Origin: Cololabis saira
Lineage: Eukaryota > Chordata > Actinopteri > Beloniformes > Belonidae
NCBI RefSeq assembly: GCF_033807715.1
Contig: NC_084587.1
Coordinates: 14,613,017 to 14,677,016 of the forward strand
Length of the DNA stretch: 64,000 nucleotides
Direction of reading: 5' to 3'
Shown: positions 22,819-34,093 of the stretch, piece by piece
How positions within the stretch are numbered: position 1 is the first letter of the stretch
Layout: every line of letters begins with the position of its first letter
The notes under the pieces: model-generated
Database searches by the model: none
Told to the model about the DNA's origin: nothing
The model's input: the letters and a program-made list of their open reading frames with translations, nothing else
Position numbers and translations under genes: made by a program

Positions 22819-25054
22819 AACACCCGTAGTGCTTCTGACAGGAAATGTGCAACAAAGTTTAAAAAGGTAGCGAAATGTAATCAGTTCATTTGAAATGAGT
22901 TTCCAAAACCTGTGATTCCCAAAAAAGATGAAGCTCTGCCGCATTTGGCTCAAAGTAAATCACCATCATCTAAAAACTGGATGCTCAAAGTCAATGATAG
23001 CTGGCAATCATATTCACCACTAGTCTAGTCTACTGGGTTACTGTCTAGTCTGCTAGCTAGTTGACAGCAGTTTACATAAGAAGTGAGCAGAAAATGTATA
23101 AAAAATGTAGAGTTGAATTACAAAAAAAACATACCTACACTAACAATGTATCCAACACGCCTTATGGCTCCTGGTTTCCTTTCAACAGATGCACACACAT
23201 ACTTTTCAAAGCAGAGTTACACCCGTGCATTTGCCTGGAAGATCGTTGCATCTAATTTTACACACTTATTTGATTTCTACATGATTCACAGACAAAAGTC
23301 ACAACACTTAAAGAAGGTTGGAGCTCTCTGGAAGTCAGAGGCTGCCAGCCGAGGGTTAGAAACGGTTAGAAAATATTCTCGATATAGAAATGAAAAAATA
23401 AGATAATTATAAAATGAAAACTAAATAAAAAATAAAATTAACAATGCAAACTAACTGAAACGAAACAGAATTGCAGAGAACAGAATTGCAGAGAACATTA
23501 ACTTTGTTTCCATTTTTGTTTCATGCCTTGTTTTTTGAGGTTTGCCACTTAATTTTTTCTAATTACTTGTTGCTTTTTTCCAATTGTAATTAGGCAAAGG
23601 AAGACATTTTGCACTGTATGGCATTGTTGAAAGGATCCTTGCGTTCTAGATGTAAGAATCCAATATCTAAGTCAAAACCTCAAAAACTAAAGCTTAGACA
23701 AAGCTAAATATAAAACCAATCAATTATAAATCAATAAAATCAATACATATTGTTAAATTAACTAAAATTAAACTGATATAATAAAACTTAAAAAGGAATA
23801 GAAACTATAAAAAATGCATAACTATTATTACTCACACACAGCAGAACAGAAATGAAATCACTGCACACCATAAAAATGAGGGTACAAAGACAATCTAGCA
23901 CATAACCATGTAAACACAACTGATGGTACTGTACATGCTGGAGGATTTTGTCTGCTGTCCTACGCTGTAAAGTGTGAGCAATTTGACAACAGCCATCTCA
24001 AAAGGTCTTTCAACCAAAGATTGCCTGAGATAATTATCCGACAAGGCAGATTTTCTTGTTTAGCTTCTTGCGGTTTTTTAACGTGGCGGTCCAACCCACG
24101 TCCATTCACTATCTCAACATATTAGACCCCAAATTGCTTATCAGCGTGTGACTGTGAGAGAAAAAGACAGAGAAAAGCAATGGGAAACAAGATAATGAAT
24201 CAAAAATAGAAAGTGACGTGAAGCAAAAAATAGAACTGCGTATGTGTGACGTTGGTTTTCATTCTGCCTTATGTTTTATTTAGTCTTCTACATGTCTATC
24301 AGTGATCCTGTAGGGATTTAAGAGCACAAAATACATGTAATTGTGTTGCACACTTCATGTGACATGGGGTGAAGAGCATGGAAAAGAAAATGAATGAAAA
24401 GCATAAAGAGAACATAATGCACATACGCATAAGATAAGAGAGAAAAATTGTTTTCAAAGAACAGATGAATAAAGTGGATTCAGACAAAAAAGGAATAGAG
24501 GATTAGATAAGGTTAACATAGTACAGTAATTAGCAAGCTGAAAATTAAACAAAGGTAGGGGGGGAAAGCAGCCTTGCTCAGTTTAATTTTCTAAGCGGCT
24601 CGACTTGGAGGAGTACATTCAACATCGACATTGATTTAATCCATCTCTGTGCAGAACTGTAGTCAAATGCATTTGCCTGCAGTTTACTGCCTCCTCAGAG
24701 ACACAAATGGATATTTGTCTTGTTTTCTGCATCAATGTTACGGTAAAACTGGCAACCTGTGCCCCTGCCTTTAGTCCAGAGAGAAGTGAGATGGGATTCA
24801 GCAGGTCACTGTGACCCAGAACGTGAAGAAGTGGACATGATGGAGCAGTGGATGCTTGTTTAGTGCAAGTGGCTGGATGGTGGACGTAATCAGGACATAA
24901 TTGGTTGTGATGTGAGTTTGATTCCAATCCTGATAAGGTTTTTCCTGTCAGTAAAATCCAGGAGTGGGGAGTCAGGGCTGAGTGGAGAGAGTGAAGAGGT
25001 GGGTGCGGTTCGGGGAGAAGGTTCGGGGCCCTCGGTTGAGGCCAAGGGGGGCTC
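22819..25054. other. Unassigned DNA
   Basis: About 2.2 kb without a recognised gene, LINE or MITE. Short frames at 23061-23406 and 24299-24927 lack domain signatures. A few tandem words (for example CAGAATTGCAGAGAA twice near 23470) are the only structure noted. Confidence 0.45.
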
Positions 25055-25943
25055 TATGGAGCCAAATCAAGGCCAAAAGTTTTGCTAATTTGAAAATAAA
25101 ATTTGAACCTGAAAATTCTTTTTTACAGTTTCAATTTTATTTTTTTCAGTATCAGATCTTTTTTTCACTTTCACGTCTTTTTTTTCAAGTTTCACTTCTT
25201 TTTTTTTTCAGTTTCAAATTTTTTTTTCAGGTTCAGACTTTTGGCTGGGGGGACGTTCTTCAGTCATGTTGCCTTCAGGAAACGGAGGTTGCAGAAGTTA
25301 TCAGTAGAAGTATGATTCAACAATACACCATATTCACGTGATTGACAGTGGAAAAAACTGATATTAGTGACACATTTCTGTTTAAAAAGCTGTTTTAGAC
25401 CGTACTTGGCACCAATCGCAGTATAAAAGCAATAAACTATGCCAGACGGTACAGTTCAACAGCCACACTTTAAAGTTTGACATTTCCCACTTCCACATAC
25501 TACCAAGTACGGTCTAAAACAGCTTTTTTAACAGAAATGTGTCACTAGTATCCGTTTTTTCCACTGCCAATCACGTGAATATGGTGTTGAATTAAACTTC
25601 TACTGAAAACTTCTGCAACCTACGTTTCCTGAAGGCAACATTACTGAGGAACGTCCCCCGCCTTCTCTGTTCTGCTGTCACTCATGATGCCACGCCCTCT
25701 CAGTTGATGCCACGCCCCCCACGCCAGATCGGGGCCAAAAGTCTGAACCTGAAAAAAAAATTTGAAACTGAAAAAAAAAGATTTGAAACTGAAAAAAAGA
25801 TTTGAAACTGAAATAAAAAGATTTGAAACTGAAAAAAAGATCTGATACTGAAAAAAAATAAAATTGAAACTGTAAAAAAGAATTTTCAGGTTCAAATTTT
25901 ATTTTCAAATTAGCAAAACTTTTGGCCTTGATTTGGCTCCATA
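25055..25943. mobile_element. Fold-back element with very long inverted arms
   Basis: Sequence from TATGGAGCCAAATCAAGGCC (25055) reappears in reverse complement ending GGCTCCATA (25943). The symmetry continues through GCTAATTTGAAAATAAAATT, the TTTCAGTTTCAAAT-type microrepeats (more copies on the right arm) and CAGGAAACG/CGTTTCCTG. It reaches GCTGTTTTAGACCGTACTTGG (25390-25410) and its complement at 25503-25523. The loop is about 92 bp. Both ends abut TA, so a TA-duplicating (Tc1/mariner-like) MITE is possible. No transposase is present. Confidence 0.85.
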
Positions 25944-25999
25944 CACAGCCAGCAGCACTCCTTTCAAAACACAACACAAAGCTCCAAGTCAAGACCAAG

Positions 26000-26320
26000 A
26001 TGGATATACCGGTACGTTCATTTTTTAAACCAAAACAGAAACAGACACAAAACATTGCCGAAGCTGCTGCCAACAGCTGTGCTACCAGTGACAGTGAGTC
26101 GGAGGAGAGCGACTGCACCGATGCACTGCCTGCAGCCACCGCGTCAGCGACCCCCCCAGTGTCTAACACCGGCTCTCCTGATGGTGCAGCCGGCCATATG
26201 AGCAGCGATGACCCGGGAGGAGGAGGAGACTGCACTGCCGGTAATCCTGCTGCACCGAGTGATTTAGGGGGAAAAGACAGTGGCCCCTCTCAGCCAGTAC
26301 ATGTGCAAGAGAGCAAGTAG
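26000..26320 (+). pseudogene. hAT-like (ZMYM1/KIAA-type) transposase N-terminal fragment
   Basis: ATG at 26000 gives MDIPVRSFFKPKQKQTQNIA followed by an acidic, Ser/Asp-rich stretch (SDSESEESDCTD) and a low-complexity Gly/Pro region, then stops at 26320. A start of MDI.SFFK plus an acidic linker is the usual N-terminus of fish ZMYM1-like hAT proteins. No zinc finger or catalytic region follows. The assignment rests on the short MDI..FFK motif and is tentative. Confidence 0.4.
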
Positions 26321-26820
26321 TGTGCAAAAAGTGCAAAATGTGCAAAAACACAAGTCCTCAGATCCCCCGCCCCTGTCTGCGGTGGTCCGTTGGCAACGCC
26401 TGGTTGTGGAGTCTAATGGCCACATGCACAAATGACTGCCCAAAACGCTTGGTGCTCTGGTGGGGTGGGGGGGGACAAGTCTGTGCCTGAAGGTGCTCCT
26501 CATCCCCATCAGTTCACCATTTAGGGGGTGGGTGGGATTGTCCATGATGGCATGCAGTTTCCTCCTTGTCCTTTGTTCTGCCACCACCTCCAGACTGTCC
26601 AGGCTGGCTCCCACTACAGAGCCAGCCTTCTTCACCAGTTTATTAATCTTGGCTGCCCCTGCGGCGCTGATGCTGCCCCCCCCCCGGCATACCACCGCAA
26701 AAAAGAAGGCACTGGCAACGACGGTCTGATAAAATAGCCGCAGCAGCCTGCTACAGACATTAAAAGACTGAAGACTCCTTAGGAAGAATAGTGCCCCTGA
26801 AGCTTGGGTCTGAGTCATTA
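26321..26820 (-). pseudogene. L2-like LINE C-terminal fragment with 3-prime UTR
   Basis: The minus strand 26800-26450 reads LQSFNVCSRLLRLFYQTVVA, SAFFFAVVCRGGG, then KINKLVKKAGSVVGASLDSL and EVVAEQRTRRKLHAIMDNPT. It is homologous to the 4202-4591 fragment (LRTFYDSVVALAIFYGVVCW ... RLDKVVRKAGSVLG). Downstream, TTTGCACATTTTGCAC-like words form the 3-prime UTR. It is 5-prime truncated. Confidence 0.8.
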
Positions 26821-26954
26821 AACTACACTGCAAGATTTTTTACTTGTTTTTATTTTGTCTTTATAACTTCTGGTATCAAGCCACGCAGAAACTTTTATTC
26901 GCCAAGTGAAAATATTTGTCATGTTTTGATATGTTAAAAGGAAACTTTTTTGAA

Positions 26955-27860
26955 TGCAGCTAATTTTCCTCAAACACAGACAGAGCGACTCTAATGGACC
27001 ATACTTACTTGAGTGGATGAGCCAGAATTTTCTCCAGCTAAATGCAGAAAAAACAGAGGTGATCATTTTTGGCACTAAAAATGGAAGGGAAAGATCAGCA
27101 CTTATCACTAAATCTGCCTACTACCACCTAAAAAACATTGCTAGAATTAAGGGGATTCTCTCTAAACAAGACATGGAAAAACTTATTCATGCATTCATTT
27201 TCAGTAGGTTGGATTATTGCAATGGCATCTTTACAGGCCTGAACAAGAAATCAATCGGGCAGCTGCAGCTCCAGAATGCTGCCGCCAGAGTCCTTACTGT
27301 CACCAGGAAACTGGACCACATTACACCGGTCATGAAATCACTACACTGGCTTCCAGTGAGTCAAAAGATAGAGTTTAAAATCTTACTGCTGGTCTACAAA
27401 GACCTGAATGGTCTTGGACCAAAATACATGCTGGATCTGTTAGTTCCTATGAAGCTCCCAGACCCCTGAGGTTCATCTGGATCTGGTTTGTTGTGGTTCC
27501 CAAGAACCAGAACCAAGCAAGGTGAGGCAGCGTTCAGTTATTCTGCTCCTCACCGGTGGAACAAACTTCCTGTAGACCTGAGGTCTGCTCCACCTGTAGA
27601 TCCTTTAAATCAGGCCTAAAACATTACTGTTTACTGAAGCGTACTCTTAAATTAAATACTTACCTGCTGTAGGTCTACTGCCCTTATTTTTATTTTTAAC
27701 AGCTTGTGCTTTTTATTATTTTACTTCTTTTCTTATGATTTCATTTATTATTTTACCTCCTTTTCTCATACATTTATTTACTGTACAATTATGTCTTGCT
27801 GCTTTTAATGTCGATTAAAGCACCTTGAATCACCTTGTGTTGAATTGTGCTAAATAAACT
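26955..27860 (+). pseudogene. L2-like LINE: RT C-terminal half and 3-prime UTR
   Basis: The plus strand reads EWMSQNFLQLNAEKTEVIIF (start of the post-YADD region), then MEKLIHAFIFSRLDYCNGIF, QLQLQNAAARVLTVTRKLDH and KFKILLLVYKDLNGLGPKYM-like text ending at a TGA at 27467-27469. In other frames the tail continues (SGLLWFPRTRTKQG-like, then NKLPVDLRSA). The 3-prime UTR ends TGTGCTAAATAAACTTGCCTTGCC near 27868. The YADD box itself is absent, so the copy is 5-prime truncated and frameshifted. Confidence 0.85.
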
Positions 27861-27879
27861 TGCCTTGCCTTACTTGGAG

Positions 27880-28090
27880 AAAAGAGTAATATACTGTAAG
27901 TCTGAGTGTTGTCTGCATAGCTGTGTTAAACAATGTTATGTATGAGTTGACCAAGAGGAAACATGAAAAGTTGAATAACAGTGGTCCAAGAATGGATCCT
28001 TGAGGGACTCCTCAAGTCATAAGGATAAGGTTGAATTTATGATAACCACATGGAAACAAAAAAGCTTCTACTTTCACATTATGATTCTAA
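27880..28090 (-). repeat. Old LINE-derived repeat
   Basis: GTCTGCATAGCTGTGTTAAA ... GGTCCAAGAATGGATCCTTG then AGGGACTCCTCAAGTCATA is a repeat phrase common in fish genomes, apparently an L2-related antisense segment. Both ends are undefined. Confidence 0.45.
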
Positions 28091-30470
28091 CCAACTCATA
28101 AATGGACCTGAAAGTAAAGGAAGCAATTCTTAGCTGGACACCTGTGAGGCAGATCCCTCAGGCAGCATCGTTTCATGACCTATCACTCATCATTGGCTGA
28201 TCAATAGCTAATATAACCACTATTGAAGGACTTATCTAACTGCACACTCATTACATGTACCAATCTAAAGTAATAATGAACGTGAAGCCTGGGGCAGAAC
28301 CCATGTGTCCAGGAGTCATATATATCAATTTCCAATTTTCCAAGGTAATTAAAAGAAGACTACAGCATGATTGTATAATATGTGGTAAACTACAGTATTT
28401 CCTCTTTTGGTCCTCTTTATGCGTTGTCATCCCTAGTCTCATTCCTAATGCATAGAAACAGAGTTAGATTAGTCTCATATTAATAAAAAAAGCTTTTTTT
28501 TTTAAAATGTCAAATCACTAAAAATTGATCTGGAGCACTTAATACTGGTGTTTTGGTTAGTCACAATATATTTAATCTCATAAGCTTCATTGTGCAGTAT
28601 TTAGACATGACTCAAAAAGGAAAGGAAAAAAAAGTACTTGTGATTTTTTAGGAGCTGGTGAAACAGAACAATGACGCATGCAAAAGTGTTTTAAAGGATT
28701 ATACATAATACACACAGGGCACTAAGCTTAAAAGGAGGTTTAGTGCGGACAGAAAATATTTGAAGCCCAATGGAGTGGTTGATTGGGACCCAAAAGCAGG
28801 AGTTCCCAAAAACAGTGATTTATTAGTAAAAGCAAACTAAAAACGCTGCAGAGCAGGGTTAACAAAAACACAAACGCGTACCACTAAAGAAAACCTGACA
28901 TGACACATAGTAGGTGTAAACAGTACTGGAGAGGACTTTCTGATGGGACACTAGGGCGCACAATCAAGGCAGATGGGAACAAGGGAAGTCAAGACAGAAC
29001 GGAAACACAAGGACACAGGGTTTCAAAATAAAACAGGAACTAAATACCAAAACTGTTACACACTGAAGGATAAAGATGGCATCCAGTTTTATTTATTCAA
29101 TTTGTAAACACAATTCAGTCTTTGTCTTTCATTTATCATTCAATTATTGTTTTACATATATAAAAAATATATTAGAATAGTCAACAATTATAGCACTGAA
29201 TATTTTGCAGCCAACAACCAGGCAATGCAGCTCATGAGAAGGTTTCTGCATCTGCCAAAAGGTGTTTTTGGCTAGTGCTCCACCTGTCTCCCGCTTTGAG
29301 TATGAATTCTTCCCGCTGCATTTATCAGAGTTTTAAGATCAGAATCTTTAGAGAACCATCTGAGAATACTCAAGAGTGTTTTATCAGTCATTCTTTACAG
29401 CTGTGGGTTAAGGTTCGTCATCCAATGAAGTTGGCGTCAAAATCGTCATTATTTGTACTGTTACTGTTTACTTCTTAACAGTAAGACTAGTGATTGAGCA
29501 TGATTTGAAGCTATGACGTATTAAGTCACATTCAATGAATCTCCTTATTATTCGATAGCTACCCATCTTCCAAGTTCTCGACGAAGAGCAAATTCTCATC
29601 GTCTTTTTTTCCTGTCTCTCTCTGTTTATATTTGCAAGCAAAGTCATAGGAACTAAAGCTGCTTTTAGATGGTCATCAGACAGTCCTCTCCTTTGTATAC
29701 TCTGGTCCATACACGATAATACCAAAGTACACAGTGACATGTTTTCTCCTTTTAAAATGGGCTGAAATGTGGAAAATGACACAAAAACTGGCATGAGATC
29801 ATTTTGACATCTTTCGCCTGTTAAACTACAATCAACTGAATAAAAACACTTCCAGTCAATTACTTTTCTGAAAAGTGTTTTATACATCATCTCATGCATA
29901 TTGGGAATTCTGGAATAACATTTTTGACCTTCATTACTAATGCTAATGCAAAAGTGGTAAATACACCGCATCTATACAGTTTTACACATGATATCAGGAA
30001 TCACTGATTGTGTCAGGACAACGCACCAGATAGTGAATATGGAAAGTGACAGCCAGAGGAAAAATCCAGACTCGGGGCATCATTATACTATGAGTAAGGT
30101 GGGAGTGGACATCAAGATGATACTCCACAACCCACAGACGGCCAGTTGTCGTCTTCGACAACATGCAAGACCTGGCTGGTTAATGCATGCATTCTTTTTT
30201 GTAAATAAAAATTGCAAGGTACCGGTACATGTTCTGTATCTGTGTAAGGAGTCACGCAGCAAAGAGGCAACGGAGACTTTGCCGCGGTCGCTTCCAACAG
30301 AGGCGGAGTAGCTTCAGGAGAATCGAAGGTAGTTTACAGTTAAAATGCACTGCAATAAAAAACAAAACAATCAGCTCAAGTGCTGGTTTACCTGTAAGTG
30401 GTCAGTGTACCGTCAAAGTAGTCATTGTTTGTGCTGGTTGCAAGATATTTTTTTGACCAAGGCTCTTTCT
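28091..30470. other. Unassigned DNA
   Basis: About 2.4 kb without recognised genes. The longest frame (29468-29971, minus, 167 codons) has no domain I recognise. A repeat-like patch around 28770-29050 could not be assigned. Confidence 0.45.
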
Positions 30471-31498
30471 CTCTTATAATACTTCTGGATTTATGTGCAT
30501 TTCTCACAAGCACGAAAGGCAGGGGAACAGGGGAGCAGATAAATAATGTCAAATCTGAATCACAATTTATTAAGTGTGGCGTACCTCAGGGGTCGGTTCT
30601 TGGGCCAAAACTGTTTATTTTGTATATTAATGATTTTGTTTATGTTTCCAAACTGCTCAAATGTATTTTGTTTGCGGACGACACTACTTTATGTTATTCT
30701 GGGGAAGATTTAACATATGTGTTGAATGTGGTTAAAAAGGAAATTAAAAGAATAAAAACATGGTTTGAGGTAAATAAATTATCAGTGAATCTTGAAAAAA
30801 CAAACTTCATGATATTTAGTAACAGAAAAAGAGAAACGGACACTTCAATTAATATAGATGGTATTGAAATTAATAGAGTAAGAGAAACCAAGTTTTTGGG
30901 TGTCATGCTGGATGAGAATTTGAATTGGAAATCACATATCAATTATACAAAGATAAAAATATCAAAAACAATTGCTCTGTTACACAAAGTTAAGGATTTA
31001 TTGGACAACAAAGCATTGTACATTTTATATAACACTCTGATTGTTCCATATCTGACCTACTGTGTTGAAGTTTGGGGAAATGCCTGTAAAACATATATTC
31101 AATCAATTTTCATTCTGCAAAAAAGAGCCATAAGGATAATTAGTAGAAAACGATATAGAGATCCAACAAATCCATTATTCCTTCAGTTAAATTTGTTGAA
31201 ATGTCATGAACTAGTAGACCATAGTATTCTGCAAATTATGTTTAAAGCTCATAAAAAAACTTTCCCAATCCATATTCAGAAAAGATTTAAAAAAAGAAAA
31301 AGCAAGTATGACTTAAAAGGAACAGAGATTTTTATAAAACCAAGATGCAGGACAAAATTGATGGAACGTTGTGTTTCTGTGAAAGGAATCAATTTATGGA
31401 ACAATCTGAACAAAGAAAACAAAGAATCCAAATCAAACATTACATTCAAAAGAACAATTAAAGCCTGTATGTTAAGGAAATATAACGAAAAATGTTGA
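30425..31498 (+). CDS. Non-LTR reverse transcriptase fragment (open frame, 357 codons)
   Basis: RNA-templated DNA synthesis at the target site is the family role. Visible RT motifs are GVPQGSVLGP (from 30578) and the catalytic FADDTT box (30671-30688). These are followed by NKLSVNLEKTNFMIF, ETKFLGVMLDENLNWKSHI, the thumb-like KISKTIALLHKVKDLL, and a C-terminus RCVSVKGINLWNNL. The N-terminal endonuclease and RT fingers (LFDLSKAFDT-type region) are missing. The first 30-40 codons before INNVKSESQF look non-homologous, so the real fragment starts near 30525. Despite truncation the frame has no stop, suggesting a fairly young insertion. No promoter was seen, and it is unlikely to be functional. 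Confidence 0.85.
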   Translation: MFVLVARYFFDQGSFSLIILLDLCAFLTSTKGRGTGEQINNVKSESQFIKCGVPQGSVLGPKLFILYINDFVYVSKLLKCILFADDTTLCYSGEDLTYVLNVVKKEIKRIKTWFEVNKLSVNLEKTNFMIFSNRKRETDTSINIDGIEINRVRETKFLGVMLDENLNWKSHINYTKIKISKTIALLHKVKDLLDNKALYILYNTLIVPYLTYCVEVWGNACKTYIQSIFILQKRAIRIISRKRYRDPTNPLFLQLNLLKCHELVDHSILQIMFKAHKKTFPIHIQKRFKKRKSKYDLKGTEIFIKPRCRTKLMERCVSVKGINLWNNLNKENKESKSNITFKRTIKACMLRKYNEKC

Positions 31499-31760
31499 GT
31501 TTGATTGACATACCCGTAGGCGGTGGTAATTTTATTTAATGTTATTTTAATTTTATTTTAGTTGTTTTTATTCACTTAGTTGTTTTTTTTTTATTATTAT
31601 TAATTTATGTTATTTGTGAAAGGGGCAGATCAGATAAGATTCTTCTTCTTTCTGCGCCTTTTCATTCATAAGTTAGGAACATTTGTATTTGTGTTTGTAT
31701 TAAATTGTTTTGTTTTTTGAATGAAATAAAGAATAAAATGAAATGAAATGAAATGAACAC
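30471..31760 (+). mobile_element. Jockey-group LINE, 5-prime truncated, with (GAAAT)n tail
   Basis: It contains an intact reverse-transcriptase half (next entry), an AT-rich 3-prime UTR including GAAAGGGGCAGATCAGATAA, and a terminal AAATG repeat (four units, about 31735-31757). Related 3-prime ends lie at 10905-11500 and 15700-16330. The 5-prime break is near 30525, where LINE-like protein sequence starts. Confidence 0.85.
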
Positions 31761-33523
31761 CCTGCACAACTCCCTCAGGAGTGGCTGTGGCTGCTTAGCA
31801 TGATCTTTTCTAACTTTTATTCGTTTACTCTGTGACATACTGGGACTGTGCATATATACATGACATGAGGCATTGTTTCATTAAGCCTTGACGGGACCAT
31901 CAAATTTATCTGCATCTATACATGCATGTATGACTGCATGAATGTGATGTCTGATTCAATGAAGAGACTGAACTCAACCTGTTCAAGTGTTCTGCACCAC
32001 CGATGCAACTTAGATTAATCCTTTATCTTCCCAAAGGAAGAGAGAGGGCTAATCTTATGACCAAACTACTTCAGCTGTAATTTGATGTTATTTTTGGGAC
32101 AAACACGACGTGTCAGAAACAGACAAAATGAGTTTTTATATCATTGCACCTAGGAAAATGGGTAATTTGTAATTAGTCTCTTTTGTTTTTGAGGTAGCAT
32201 AATTAGCTGCTGGTTGATTAAGCAAGGCAGAGGGTATAGTTGTTGACATGCATGCAAATTTAGATTTATTTTCACAGGATGGAGGAGAGGAGAAACGGAA
32301 TGAGACACGAGTTGCCAGGCTGCATTACTCATTTTCATCATCTCCTTAGATGTTAATAGAAGGAGGAATTATTCATTATTAAGACCAAAGGACAACCAAG
32401 ATGCTGTGATATCAGTGTTGAAATTTTGTGTTTAATGAATCATCCGTCGCAAACTGGCTCTTAGGCGGTGAAAAATAAGAGAATTTGCTCAAATTAAGTT
32501 GAACCAATAGCAATGATTGTGTGGATATCAGCAATGCCTGTGATCTAAGCAGTGAGCGGATGTGTCTGGTGCGCGTGTTCGGTGTGAGTCATTGGAACAA
32601 GTTAGAACAAAAAACTAAATACAAAGAAGAAAACTCAGATGATTGTAGAGTGGGACGTAAGGCCTGCCGACCTGCAGCACAGTACATGTTCTGGTTCCAG
32701 GTGCTGGCCCCTTTTTTCAGCATTGTTCACAAAGAAACACTAAATACTCCAAGCAGACATGATAAATGCTCATGTAATTGTGTTGACTGATGACACACAG
32801 TCTTTTAATCATCACAGACAAAATGTGAAATTACCTGCACAGCGTGCAGCAAGCATCTCAGTTCATTTCATCGTTGCTGTTTCAGTTGCGCCATCGTTAT
32901 TTCCCTCTCAGTGGTGCGGGAATTTGAAGTGTAGAAAGGTGAAAGAGCACTTAAAGAGGACTGTTGTAAACCGCACAGAGGATGAATCAGCCCATCACAG
33001 ACACAGCCAGAGATTTCCTGGTGGGCTGTCTGGCAGCAGCAGCATTCAGTCCACCGTCAGAAAGACAAACGAGTGGCAAACAACCTAAAGACACTGTGGG
33101 GGGAAATAATTTAATTATAGGGGTCAGAGAGGCTTGGACAGGGTGGAGTAACGTGCTGAGTAACATGGAGGAGCCTCCTCCAGCTGAAGCACCCATTTCC
33201 AAGTCTGGCAACATCAAAAAATGCCAGCAGTTAAAGGAAAACTGAGGTCAAATCCTGCCTCAGTGGTTCAACTGGGTAGAAACTAGATTTTTTTCAGTGC
33301 CATGTTTTATTTAGTCCTGAAAACATTTAGCAAGCAGAGGCATTTGGGCCCAGCTTGTTGCTGATTGTGGACTGCAAAGTAGAAGAAAAGGACGGGTCTG
33401 TCTTCTACAGATAGGGTAGGGAACAGCGTTTTCATGTGATCACTGTTAACCTACATCCTGATGATGGAGGCAGAACAAGAAGGGTATCAAGAGGGCATTT
33501 TTTATAGCGCAATCTGTGTGAAA
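31761..33523. other. Unassigned DNA
   Basis: No gene or repeat family was recognised. The short overlapping frames at 32521-33245 have no domain signature. Confidence 0.4.
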
Positions 33524-33531
33524 GTGGCTAG

Positions 33532-34085
33532 TAGGGCTGCACGATTAATCGTTAAAAAATCGCGATCTCGATTCATGCTTGAACGCAATCTCATTTCCAA
33601 ATGACGACGATTTAAATATATATTTTTATTTTTTTGGATGTTTATTGTTTTTATGTTCAATGTCAGCTGTTACAAAGTTGATGCCAGTCTTTTATCAGGC
33701 ACCATCATATTTTTTGTAACGTTTACCTTTTGTATCGGCAGCTTCTTAATAGCAGCAAAAGGCAATGGGGGGTTCATCCCAGCCAGAGGAATAATTTGTT
33801 GCCTCAGAACTACAGGATCTGTTACAAGTCCCCTTTCTGAAAGGGTGTTCAACTCAGGGAGGAACAAATATTGTTCAAAATTGTTATTATTGTTTAAATT
33901 ATTCAAAGGTTTGTGTAAAGAAGACAAGAGATGTTTATTGTTATTATATTTTTGTTCAGCTGTTGCAAAGTTAAAGTAATAAGTGCAATACATTTTATAT
34001 TGGAAAAAAATCGTGAGAGAATCGTGATCTCAATTCTAAGCAAAAAAATTGTGATTCTCATTTTGTCCAGAATCGTGCAGCCCTA
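33532..34085. mobile_element. hAT MITE with TAGGGCTGCACGATT termini
   Basis: The ends TAGGGCTGCACGATTAATCG and AATCGTGCAGCCCTA are inverted repeats. They are flanked by the exact 8-bp duplication GTGGCTAG (33524-33531 and 34086-34093). The arms hold repeated AATCGTGAT/ATCGCGATCTCGATT words. The 554-bp interior has no transposase. Confidence 0.93.
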
Positions 34086-34093
34086 GTGGCTAG

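Noticed and set aside
29468..29971. 167-codon minus-strand frame
   Set aside because: It is long for AT-rich DNA, but the peptide has no recognisable domain, no splice context and no terminal repeats. Not enough to call a gene.
33638..33993. Overlapping frames of about 110 codons on both strands
   Set aside because: They lie inside the hAT MITE at 33532-34085 and show no transposase motif.
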